Shown piece after piece: positions 43,742 to 51,959 of a stretch of 64,000 nt of DNA; within the stretch, counting starts at the first letter, position 1; the number at the start of each line of letters is the position of its first letter. The stretch comes from Raineya sp. (GTDB lineage: Bacteria > Bacteroidota > Bacteroidia > Cytophagales > Thermonemataceae): the NCBI GenBank assembly GCA_025454915.1, contig JALONN010000003.1, positions 186,001 through 250,000 of the forward strand, written 5' to 3'. The notes under the pieces are model-generated. The model made no database searches. It saw only the letters and a list, made by a program, of their open reading frames with translations, and was not told the DNA's origin. Both the position numbers and the translations under genes were made by a program.

Positions 43742-44340
43742 TGAAAAGTTTTGAGGACATTATCAATTGTTTAAAAGATATTTTTAATTGGGAAGAGTAT
43801 TCACTTGATACTTTAAATGTCAATAATGTAGTTTTAACAGAACACAAGCCTGATGCTACTCTTAGAAAGATAGAGATACAAGGTTTATCAGAATCTTATT
43901 TAGCAATTAAATTAGATGCATTTGAACCCAATCAAATAAGCCAATACTTCAATACTAAGTCTAAATCAGGCATTAATAAAGGATGTGATGGGGTTATTTT
44001 TACATGTTTTGACAATTTTCCTTATATTATTTTCTGTGAAATGAAAAGTAGTTATCCTAGTAAAAAGGATTATCTACCTCAACTACAAAACTCTAATTGC
44101 TTTATTGATTTTATTAATATTCTGCTCCAAGAACATTATGAATGTAATTTGGATGATTTTAAAAGAAAATATATTTTATTTTATCGAGATAGAGAAGCTG
44201 ATGAGGCAATATCATTAACAAAGTTTAAAGGTAAAGCATCTAGCCCAGATAAAATCAAGGATAATGCGGTAAATAAGGTTGTTGTTAAATACCGAAGCAT
44301 AACAACTAATCTAATAAAATTACTTACAAAGCCAAAATAG
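43741..44340 (+). CDS. putative PD-(D/E)XK nuclease, partner of the ATPase
   Basis: 199 residues. The core reads KGCDGVIFTCF, then YIIFCEMKSS: Asp83, Glu100 and Lys102 give the D-x16-E-x-K layout of PD-(D/E)XK nucleases, with predicted strands around each residue and a helix with Gln after them (YLPQLQNSNCFIDFI). The N-terminal 75 residues (EDIINCLKDIFNWEEY) and the C-terminal SPDKIKDNAVNKVV do not match anything I know. It starts at the last base of the ATPase stop and ends before the terminator at 44366, so the cassette has exactly two genes. It could also be a non-catalytic partner. Confidence 0.7.
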   Translation: MKSFEDIINCLKDIFNWEEYSLDTLNVNNVVLTEHKPDATLRKIEIQGLSESYLAIKLDAFEPNQISQYFNTKSKSGINKGCDGVIFTCFDNFPYIIFCEMKSSYPSKKDYLPQLQNSNCFIDFINILLQEHYECNLDDFKRKYILFYRDREADEAISLTKFKGKASSPDKIKDNAVNKVVVKYRSITTNLIKLLTKPK

Positions 44341-44365
44341 ATTTCTCACTCTGTTCGAAATGCCG

Positions 44366-44396
44366 AAAAAGGCTGGATTTTTCCAGCCTTTTAAAA
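44366..44396. terminator. bidirectional terminator
   Basis: Stem AAAAGGCTGGA / TCCAGCCTTTT with a TTTT loop, between the nuclease gene and uvrB, which converge. Confidence 0.88.
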
Positions 44397-44433
44397 ATCT
44401 AATATCTTATGTCTTGTTTCTCAAATCTAAAAC

Positions 44434-46449
44434 CTATTTTCCTAGTTTCTTTTTGATAGAATTGAGTTCATCACGCAGGCGGGCTGCCTCAATGAAATCC
44501 AAATCTTTAGCAGCTTTTTCCATGGCTTTTTGGGTTTCTTTGAGTAGTTTTTCTAAATCCTGTTCTTTCATGTTACTTACTATAGGGTCAGCGAAAATAT
44601 CTACTTCTTCAGGCTCTACGTAATAATTTTTGACTATTTTCTTTGCATTTGCCACTTTGGTTTGTTCCATAATTGCCTCTTTCGATTTGAAAACCGTTGT
44701 AGGAACAATTCCATTTTTTTCGTTGTAGAGCGTTTGTAGCTTTCTTCTGCGTTGTGTTTCACTGATTGCTCTTTCCATGGAATTGGTAATTTTATCAGCA
44801 TACATAATCACACGTCCCTCCGAATTACGGGCAGCTCTTCCTATTGTCTGAATCAGAGAACGTTCATCTCTCAAAAAACCTTCTTTATCAGCATCCATAA
44901 TAGCCACAAGTGCCACTTCGGGCAAATCGAGTCCCTCTCTCAAGAGATTTACCCCAACCAGTACATCAAATACACCCAGTCGCAATTCTCTCAAAATCTC
45001 TACTCTGTCGAGTGTTTTTACTTCTGAATGAATATATCTACCCTTAATACCTACCTTATCAAGATATTTAGAAAGCTCTTCTGCCATACGCTTGGTGAGT
45101 GTGGTAACTAGCACTCTCCCTCCTTTTTGAGTGGTTTTATCAATTTCATCCAGTAAATCATCAATTTGATGCAGACTGGGTCTGATGATAATTTCAGGGT
45201 CTAAAAGACCCGTAGGACGTATCACCTGCTCCACAACCACTCCCTCCGAATTTTGAAGCTCATATTTTTGTGGAGTGGCACTCACATATACAATTTGATT
45301 GATAAGTCCTTCAAATTCATCAAATTTGAGAGGACGGTTATCTAGTGCAGCTGGCAAACGAAAACCATATTCCACCAGTGAAGTTTTCCGAGAACGGTCA
45401 CCTGCATACATGGCTCTCAGTTGTGGAATTGTCACATGGCTCTCATCAATGATGAGCAGAAAATCCTCAGGGAAATAATCCAACAAACAAAAAGGACGCT
45501 GTCCAGCTTTTCTATTATCAAAATAACGTGAATAATTTTCAATTCCTGAACAATACCCCAATTCTCGCATCATTTCCAAATCAAATTCTGTGCGTTCTTT
45601 GAGCCTCATGGCTTCTTCGGATTTACCTTCTCGTTCAAAAAGTTTGATTTGTTCTACCAAATCATCCTGTATTTCGTGAATGGCTCGGTGGAGTGTCTCC
45701 TGACCTGTTACAAATAAATTGGCTGGATAAATGGCTATTTGTTGTTCATCAGACTGTTTTTTGCCAGTAGGTGGGTCTATGATTTGAATATTTTCGATCT
45801 CATCATCAAAAAAATAGATTCTATATGCAAAATCGGCATACGCCACAAAAACATCCACTGTATCACCTTTTACCCTGAAATTTCCTCTCTGAAAATCTAC
45901 TTCGGTTCTACTGTATAAAATATTTGTTAAAGCATACAAAAACTGATTTCTTGTAATTCTTTGTCCTACTTTTAAATGCAGTACATTTTTGCCAAATTCC
46001 TGAGGGTTCGCAATACCATAAATACATGATACAGAAGCTACTACGACTACATCTCTTCTGCCTGAAAGCAGTGCAGAAGTAGCTCTAAGACGTAACTTCT
46101 CGATTTCATCATTGATTGCAAGGTCTTTTTCGATGTAAGTATTGGTACTGGGAATGTAGGCTTCAGGCTGATAATAATCGTAATATGAAATAAAATACTC
46201 CACAGCATTATCGGGAAAGAATTGTTGAAACTCTCCGTAAAGCTGTGCAGCAAGCGTTTTATTATGACTTAAAATAAGGGTTGGTTTTTGAACCTGTTGG
46301 ATAACATTTGCCATTGTAAATGTCTTTCCTGAACCTGTTACACCTAAAAGAGTCTGGTGTTGCTCTCCATTTTGTAAACCTTCTACCAATTTGGCAATGG
46401 CTTGTGGCTGATCGCCTGTGGGCTTAAATTCGCTGGTCAGTTGAAACAT
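44434..46449 (-). CDS. uvrB: excinuclease ABC subunit B
   Basis: 671 residues from ATG 46449 (frame open to 46482), where the standard N-terminus FQLTSEFKPTGDQPQAI begins. Walker A GVTGSGKTFT, the beta-hairpin SYYDYYQPEAYIPSTNTYIEKD, helicase motifs LLIIDESHVTIPQ, and VYVSATP, then QTIGRAARNSEGRVIMYAD. The C-terminal UVR domain (LLKETQKAMEKAAKDLDFIEAARLRDE region) binds UvrC. Key protein of nucleotide excision repair, handing damaged DNA from UvrA to UvrC. Monocistronic. Confidence 0.98.
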   Translation of the reverse strand: MFQLTSEFKPTGDQPQAIAKLVEGLQNGEQHQTLLGVTGSGKTFTMANVIQQVQKPTLILSHNKTLAAQLYGEFQQFFPDNAVEYFISYYDYYQPEAYIPSTNTYIEKDLAINDEIEKLRLRATSALLSGRRDVVVVASVSCIYGIANPQEFGKNVLHLKVGQRITRNQFLYALTNILYSRTEVDFQRGNFRVKGDTVDVFVAYADFAYRIYFFDDEIENIQIIDPPTGKKQSDEQQIAIYPANLFVTGQETLHRAIHEIQDDLVEQIKLFEREGKSEEAMRLKERTEFDLEMMRELGYCSGIENYSRYFDNRKAGQRPFCLLDYFPEDFLLIIDESHVTIPQLRAMYAGDRSRKTSLVEYGFRLPAALDNRPLKFDEFEGLINQIVYVSATPQKYELQNSEGVVVEQVIRPTGLLDPEIIIRPSLHQIDDLLDEIDKTTQKGGRVLVTTLTKRMAEELSKYLDKVGIKGRYIHSEVKTLDRVEILRELRLGVFDVLVGVNLLREGLDLPEVALVAIMDADKEGFLRDERSLIQTIGRAARNSEGRVIMYADKITNSMERAISETQRRRKLQTLYNEKNGIVPTTVFKSKEAIMEQTKVANAKKIVKNYYVEPEEVDIFADPIVSNMKEQDLEKLLKETQKAMEKAAKDLDFIEAARLRDELNSIKKKLGK

Positions 46450-46528
46450 AGTAATAAGGTGTGAAACCAACAAATATAGCATTTTTTAAGCATTCATAAG
46501 TGCTTCACTCTGGAAATTTTATAGGGCA

Positions 46529-47932
46529 TTATTTCAGTTTGATTTCTAAAGTAGTATTTTCTTTCAAAAACACTTTTGCTTTCTTGTATTTGGGTGGTAA
46601 TCCAAATAACCCTTTCTTATTTCGTGAAAACCCATAAGGTTCTTTAGGTATTCCAAAGGTTTTGGTATCTAATTTTTTATTGTTATTAACATCATGGTAT
46701 GCAGCCAACGCATATTCTCCTTTAGGAATAGCATATACAGCCGAATAAACCTGTTTATCTTCTACAACTATCATTACAGAGCCAACACCTTTTCGGGTTT
46801 TAAAGTTTTTTTCTCCATTCATCAATGTATAATAGAGGTTTCCTTGTTTATTTTTGAGTGTAAATTTTGTAAAAACAGTAATATAATTTTTTTGATATAC
46901 ACTATCTACTGATATTTTAGAAGGGTTCATTTGGTGTTCATTAGCGAGTGCTTCATTGAGCTTTATATCCATTGCTTTCAATGAATTTTGTAGCAATTGG
47001 GCATTGATTTGAGAGGTATAATCCTCAAAACTAATTTGAGTATGATTGATATTACTTGCAATTAATTTGCTTTGATTTTCAAAAGAAAATTGTTTTAATG
47101 AAAATGTTTTAATATTTTGAAATTCGAAGCTTTTAAAGTGAACTTCCAAGTTATTCAAGTCATAAACAATGCTCCAATAAGTTTTATAATTTTTAAGGTT
47201 TTCAGCACTTTTTTCTAAAACTCTAAAAGCATCCAAATTATTGACAGACACACTTTTTTGAAGATTTGCATAAACTTGACAATATCTATTTTCAGAACTT
47301 CTAGAAACTGTATCTACCTGATTTTGTGCATTTTCATAATAACGTTTAGCATGTGAATGGATTGTGTTGGTCAATACTTGCCAATCTCCATTTTTTTCTG
47401 TAATGTAAGCCTTTCCTCCTACAAAATCAATAACAGCAGAGTTACCTGTTTTATCTGCTACAAAATAGTGAACTGTAGCTTTTACAGGTATTATTGTAAG
47501 ATTATGAATATTTTCTAATATTTCTTTTACTGTTGAGTAATTATCTAATTGATACTGAATCCATTCTAATTCTGAAACTGTCTTACTATTATTATTATTG
47601 GCATAAGTCGAACCATGAAGCCAGAGCTGTTCCACAACCAAACCTTTTTCGTTTATACCACCATACGGAAACTCCTTTCCTATTTGATTGAATGTAATAG
47701 AACCGTACAAAGATTGCCACTGAGCTGGTTGAGTATTGCTAATTCCGTAGGTGTATTTGGTTACACCTCTGTTATTTTTAATGATATACCCTTCTCCTGT
47801 GTACCAATCAAGATTTCTTCCAAATAAATATTGTTGATTTTTTGACCAAAAAAATGCTGAACAGGCATTAAGCATAGTATTGAAAAACATGCTAAACATT
47901 ATAATCAATGGGAAAATATAACCAGTATTCAT
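46529..47932 (-). CDS. choloylglycine-hydrolase-family Ntn hydrolase fused to DUF2141
   Basis: 467 residues. A signal peptide ends in LNA, directly before Cys24 of CSAFFWSKN, the catalytic nucleophile position of the choloylglycine hydrolase/penicillin V acylase family. GRNLDWY carries the conserved Arg/Asp pair; GGINEKGLVVEQLWL and VLTNTIH are further family landmarks. The last 140 residues (about 330-467) match DUF2141: VYAIPKGEYALAAYHDVNNNKKLDTKTFGIPKEPYGFS. This domain is usually a separate small secreted protein. Expected activity is cleavage of a linear amide in the periplasm or outside; substrate unknown. Confidence 0.85.
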   Translation of the reverse strand: MNTGYIFPLIIMFSMFFNTMLNACSAFFWSKNQQYLFGRNLDWYTGEGYIIKNNRGVTKYTYGISNTQPAQWQSLYGSITFNQIGKEFPYGGINEKGLVVEQLWLHGSTYANNNNSKTVSELEWIQYQLDNYSTVKEILENIHNLTIIPVKATVHYFVADKTGNSAVIDFVGGKAYITEKNGDWQVLTNTIHSHAKRYYENAQNQVDTVSRSSENRYCQVYANLQKSVSVNNLDAFRVLEKSAENLKNYKTYWSIVYDLNNLEVHFKSFEFQNIKTFSLKQFSFENQSKLIASNINHTQISFEDYTSQINAQLLQNSLKAMDIKLNEALANEHQMNPSKISVDSVYQKNYITVFTKFTLKNKQGNLYYTLMNGEKNFKTRKGVGSVMIVVEDKQVYSAVYAIPKGEYALAAYHDVNNNKKLDTKTFGIPKEPYGFSRNKKGLFGLPPKYKKAKVFLKENTTLEIKLK

Positions 47933-48090
47933 AATTTTGGATTTTATGGGTTTACTGCAAGATAGTATTTTTTAAAAAAAAAGCAAATTATGAGTAAAAT
48001 AGACTTATTAGCCATTTTTATAACATTTTTTGTAGTATTCTTGCATGTTCATTCCGAAATAATTTAATTAGAATTATAAACCTATCTATC

Positions 48091-49119
48091 ATGAAACAAA
48101 AGCTTCAAACTTTCATTCAGAATATTCCTAAAGCAGAATTGCATTTACATATTGAAGGCACTTTTGAGCCAGAACTCATGTTTGCCATTGCCCAAAGAAA
48201 TAAAATAGATTTACCCTATAAATCTGTGGAGGAGCTTAAAAAAGCTTACCAGTTTTCTTGTTTACAAGATTTTTTGGATATTTATTACACAGGTACAAAT
48301 GTATTGCTTAAAGAAGAAGACTTTTATGATTTGACAATGGCATATTTTGAAAAATGCCACGAACAGAATATCAGACACACTGAAATTATGTTTGACCCAC
48401 AAAGCCATACAGATAGAGGTGTAAGTTTTGAAACAGTTATTAAGGGTATCAATCAAGCCAGAAACGAAGCTCAAAGTAAATATGGCATTTCATCACTTCT
48501 CATTATGTCGTATTTAAGACATTTATCGGAAGAATCTGCCTTTGAAACGCTAAAACAATCTTTACCTTTTAAAGAGCATATCAAGGCTGTAGGACTCGAT
48601 TCTTCAGAAAAAGACAATCCCCCTTCCAAATTTGAGAGAGTTTTTCAAGCTTCTGTTCAAGAAGGTTATGTACCTCTTGCTCATGCTGGCGAAGAAGGTT
48701 CTAGCGAATATATTTGGGAAGCATTGAAATTACTTAAAATTCATCGTATCGACCATGGGAACAGATGTTTAGAAGATAGAAATTTAATAGATTATATTAT
48801 TCAAAATGATATTGCTCTTACAGTTTGCCCGTTATCTAATTTGGAACTCAAAGTAGTTACAGATTTAAAACAACATCCTATCAGGCAAATGCTGAATTTA
48901 GGCTTAAAAGTTACTGTAAACTCTGATGACCCTGCTTATTTTGGAGGGCAACTCAACAAGAATTTTGAAGCCATAGCAGAGAATCTGAATTTGGGAGAAT
49001 CTGACATTTATGAGCTTGTTCGTAACTCATTTCAATATTCCTTGCTACCCGAAACAGAAAAACAAAAGCATTTAAAAGATTTAGAAAACTTTTATCAAAA
49101 AAATTTTTTCTTCTTATAA
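48091..49119 (+). CDS. add: adenine deaminase-type member of the adenosine deaminase family
   Basis: 342 residues, TIM-barrel amidohydrolase. Zinc site: HLHIEGT (HxH), VPLAHAGEE (His and catalytic Glu), RIDHGNR and VTVNSDDPAYFGG (Asp). The motif ELHLHIEGTFEPELMF, YYTGTNVLLKEEDFYDLT, and RHTEIMFDPQSHTDRGV are characteristic of the adenine deaminase branch of this family, which converts adenine to hypoxanthine. Adenosine cannot be excluded. Followed by an S41 peptidase gene after 61 bases. Confidence 0.88.
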   Translation: MKQKLQTFIQNIPKAELHLHIEGTFEPELMFAIAQRNKIDLPYKSVEELKKAYQFSCLQDFLDIYYTGTNVLLKEEDFYDLTMAYFEKCHEQNIRHTEIMFDPQSHTDRGVSFETVIKGINQARNEAQSKYGISSLLIMSYLRHLSEESAFETLKQSLPFKEHIKAVGLDSSEKDNPPSKFERVFQASVQEGYVPLAHAGEEGSSEYIWEALKLLKIHRIDHGNRCLEDRNLIDYIIQNDIALTVCPLSNLELKVVTDLKQHPIRQMLNLGLKVTVNSDDPAYFGGQLNKNFEAIAENLNLGESDIYELVRNSFQYSLLPETEKQKHLKDLENFYQKNFFFL

Positions 49120-49180
49120 TGCAACCTTTTGAGAGAACCTGCATCTTTTGTATAAGTTATGTATCTTAATCATTACTTTT

Positions 49181-50671
49181 ATGAAACTATCAGGTTCTTT
49201 CCTTATTTTAATGCTGTTTTGCTTGTTAAATGTTTTACAGGCACAAAACTCCAAAGCTCCTTGTAAATGCGAACAGGATTTCCAATACACAACCAATTAT
49301 ATTGAGAATCATTATTCTGGATTTCAGGATAACGTAACAGATGCCAACAGAGAACAATACAACAAACTCAAACAAGATATTTTAGCTGATATTCAAGCTC
49401 ATCAAATTCCTGATATGGTTTGTCTGGCTTTTATGAAAAGGTATGTTGAGTTTTTTAGAGACAATCATTTGCAAGTCTGGGGTGGAGGAATGGAAGTGGA
49501 TGAGAATAAACCTGAATCTATTGCCAAATTCAAAGAAAGTGATGTATTTAAGAACAGAGAACGCATTCAATATGACTCTGTAAGTGTTTATCAGTATTTA
49601 GCCAAAAGTCAAGACCCTATTGAGGGCGTTTACAAGACTAGCGTTTATGAATTTGCTGTTCTTAAAAATCAGAATAGTTTAAGAGATTATTATGCTGTGA
49701 TGATTAGAAGTACCACTCCCCTTTGGGAAAAAGGGCAAGTGAAATTAGATTTAAAACGTTTGAAAGAAAATGAATTTCAGTCTATTTTGTATATGCGAAA
49801 CCATAGTCTCAATATCCAAAATATCACCTCCGAATTGCCTATTTTCGATATTTTTAGAGAAGTACAAAAAACTTTTCCAAAACAGGAGTCTAAAGAAACA
49901 ACAAAACAAAATTTTAGTGTTGCCCCTGAAGGTGAATGGTTTCAGTTTAAAGCATTAAACGACAGTACACATTATGTTCATATCAAAACTTTTAACGGGG
50001 CTTTGCAAACCAAATTCGACTCTGTTTACAAGCAAATTATTCCTATTATCAAAACCAAACCCTATCTGATTATTGACATCAGAGATAATGGTGGCGGTAG
50101 TGATAACAATTGGAAGCCTTTGGCTCAACTGGCTTACACCACTCCTTACGAATATGATAAAACTTATGTTTTCTGTACTACTGAGACCATTAAACGTTAT
50201 GAAGAACTTCTTGAGAGAATGGAGAAAAATAGAAAAGATTATGGGGATGATATGATTAAATGGGGAAAAGAAAGAGTAAATTTAATGAAGAAAGCTCCCT
50301 TAAATTCATTTGTTCCAACAGGAAAATATAAAGGAAAAAATAAATACCGAAAACAAAAAAACATTGAGCCTACTCCTAAAAAGATTGTATTAATGTATAA
50401 CAGAAATAGTGGCAGTGCTGCTGAAGGGATTATTTTAGATGCCATGCATAGTAAAAAAGTAATCACTTTTGGAGAGAATTCAGGTGGATATATCACTTTT
50501 GGAAATGTGATGGTTATTTCGACACCTCAATTAAATCTTAGTTTACAAACAGCCACTCAGAAAACACCTAATAGATTTAAATATGAAAAAACAGGCATTC
50601 CTCCACAAGTAAAAGCCAATAATGATTCAGATTGGCTTATTCAGGCTCTTGATTTATTGAAAACTAAATAA
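49181..50671 (+). CDS. S41-family C-terminal processing peptidase
   Basis: 496 residues from ATG 49181, where a signal peptide begins (KLSGSFLILMLFCLLNVLQAQ); the frame is open to 49148. The catalytic region has LIIDIRDNGGGSDNNW, then VLMYNRNSGSAAEGIILDAMHSKKVITFGENSGG with the probable nucleophile Ser in the NSGSAAEG motif. No PDZ domain is evident between the N-terminal helical region and the catalytic core, unlike CtpA. A periplasmic peptidase related to tail-specific proteases; substrate unknown. Confidence 0.88.
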   Translation: MKLSGSFLILMLFCLLNVLQAQNSKAPCKCEQDFQYTTNYIENHYSGFQDNVTDANREQYNKLKQDILADIQAHQIPDMVCLAFMKRYVEFFRDNHLQVWGGGMEVDENKPESIAKFKESDVFKNRERIQYDSVSVYQYLAKSQDPIEGVYKTSVYEFAVLKNQNSLRDYYAVMIRSTTPLWEKGQVKLDLKRLKENEFQSILYMRNHSLNIQNITSELPIFDIFREVQKTFPKQESKETTKQNFSVAPEGEWFQFKALNDSTHYVHIKTFNGALQTKFDSVYKQIIPIIKTKPYLIIDIRDNGGGSDNNWKPLAQLAYTTPYEYDKTYVFCTTETIKRYEELLERMEKNRKDYGDDMIKWGKERVNLMKKAPLNSFVPTGKYKGKNKYRKQKNIEPTPKKIVLMYNRNSGSAAEGIILDAMHSKKVITFGENSGGYITFGNVMVISTPQLNLSLQTATQKTPNRFKYEKTGIPPQVKANNDSDWLIQALDLLKTK

Positions 50672-50704
50672 ATTTTGATAAATTGGGTAGTAAAACTCAC
50701 TTTT

Positions 50705-51514
50705 ATGACTACTCAGGTAAAACGCAAAGGGGCTCGCTCCATCAAAGATATTCCACAGGATATTCTAGAACAACTCAATTTGGGAGAAATAGAAACAGCC
50801 AATTTGATGGAGTGGCTTGCCATTGATACATCCGAATTATTAAAAAACGTTTTGAATCAACTCAAAAGGCAAGATTATCTAAAAATTACACTCAAAAACA
50901 TTGATAATCTAAAAAAGAAGACTATCAATACAGTGAATGAAACCATTGGTTTGAGCTTCCATCAGTTGGCAACAGAGAACCATGATCAAGATTTTTTAAG
51001 TCTTTTATCAAAACATTCCTCCGATTCGGTTCGGTGTTGGGCAGCCTACATGATAGGACAGAATTTAAGTCTGGAGATTGCTCAGAAACTGTCTCAGATA
51101 GCCTTTTTTGCAGCTGATAGTCATTTTGGAGTTAGAGAAGTAAGTTGGCTGGCAACTCGTCCAGACATTGCAAAAAGTCTGGATACCAGCATTGAAATTC
51201 TGTCTAAATGGTCTCTCTCTCAGGACGAAAATATCAGACGTTTTGCCAGTGAGGCAACACGCCCCAGAGGTGTTTGGTGTGAGCATATCGAGGTTTTGAA
51301 GAAAAATCCTGCCTTAGCTCTTGAAATTCTAGAACCTCTCAAATCGGATAAAGCAAAATATGTTCAGGATAGTGTAGGCAATTGGCTCAATGATGCCAGC
51401 AAAACACAATCTGAATTTGTAAAAGATTTGTGTAAAAAGTGGGAAAAAGAAAGTCCTACGAAAGAAACCAATTATATTATTAAAAAAGCGTTAAGAACCC
51501 TTCAGAAACAATAA
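50705..51514 (+). CDS. AlkD/AlkC-like HEAT-repeat DNA alkylation repair protein
   Basis: 269 residues from ATG 50705 (frame open to a TTG at 50675). HEAT-type helices dominate: HSSDSVRCWAAYMIGQNLSLE, HFGVREVSWLATRPDIAKS, SQDENIRRFASEATRPRGVW, then KSDKAKYVQDSVGNWLNDASK. The FASE-x-TRPRGVW and YVQDSVGNWLNDASK motifs are typical of the DNA alkylation repair glycosylases. It would remove bulky N-alkylated purines without base flipping. The N-terminal 70 residues include a basic helix. Catalytic residues were not verified. Confidence 0.75.
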   Translation: MTTQVKRKGARSIKDIPQDILEQLNLGEIETANLMEWLAIDTSELLKNVLNQLKRQDYLKITLKNIDNLKKKTINTVNETIGLSFHQLATENHDQDFLSLLSKHSSDSVRCWAAYMIGQNLSLEIAQKLSQIAFFAADSHFGVREVSWLATRPDIAKSLDTSIEILSKWSLSQDENIRRFASEATRPRGVWCEHIEVLKKNPALALEILEPLKSDKAKYVQDSVGNWLNDASKTQSEFVKDLCKKWEKESPTKETNYIIKKALRTLQKQ

Positions 51515-51548
51515 AAAATACATTTTTCGCAAAATATTCGAAATAATA

Positions 51549-51579
51549 TTTGGATTCATACAAAAAATATTATTTTTGC
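51549..51579 (+). promoter_or_regulatory. promoter of the second SAM-I riboswitch
   Basis: TTTG (51549-51552), 18-base spacer, TATTTTTGC (51571-51579), a full consensus match just ahead of the aptamer. It shows that the leader can be transcribed. Confidence 0.6.
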
Positions 51580-51601
51580 ACATCGTTCATTTACATCAGA
51601 T

Positions 51602-51703
51602 ACTTATCCAGAAAGATGGAGGGAATTGACCCTGTGAAGTCTTGGCAACCATCAGCAATGAAAAGGTGCCAAATTCAACTCGAATATTTCGAGAAAGATA
51701 AGT
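51602..51703 (+). promoter_or_regulatory. second SAM-I riboswitch, no methionine gene downstream
   Basis: P1 pairs ACTTATC (51602-51608) with GATAAGT (51697-51703). In order: GATGGAGGGAATTGACCC, TCTTGGCAACC, AAGGTGCCAAATTC, GAGAAAGATAAG, matching the S-box consensus (with GGCAACC intact, unlike the copy at 3454). It is nearly identical to that copy in the core and in the terminator. The gap 51515-51959 (445 bases) contains only promoter, aptamer, terminator and about 190 bases of AT-rich sequence before a chitinase gene. Confidence 0.9.
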
Positions 51704-51736
51704 TAGAAAATTTGCACTTAATTATTCTTTGATATT

Positions 51737-51772
51737 AAATGCTCTTCTAGCTTGTCTGAAGAGCATTTTTGC
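51737..51772 (+). terminator. terminator of the second SAM-I riboswitch
   Basis: Stem AAATGCTCTTC / GAAGAGCATTT and T-run, almost the same sequence as the terminator at 3387-3419. Confidence 0.87.
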
Positions 51773-51959
51773 TTTTCAGCCTTCATAGCCCTATTTTATT
51801 CTTTTCTATTCTGTATGGATAAATTCTTTTGAAATGATATTTCATCATTTTTAAACCTCTTGATTCATGCTTACGTATTCATTTTTACAGAAAGAATTTG
51901 GATAAAATCCGTTTGCCTTTCAACACAAACAACGCTTAAACAATTAAACTCTTAACTTT

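Noticed and set aside
42316..44433. Mobile element carrying the ATPase-nuclease pair
   Set aside because: No transposase, integrase, terminal repeats or tRNA attachment site was found at either edge, so transfer is only suggested by composition and context.
51550..51732. Plus-strand open frame of 60 codons before the chitinase
   Set aside because: It coincides with the second SAM-I riboswitch.
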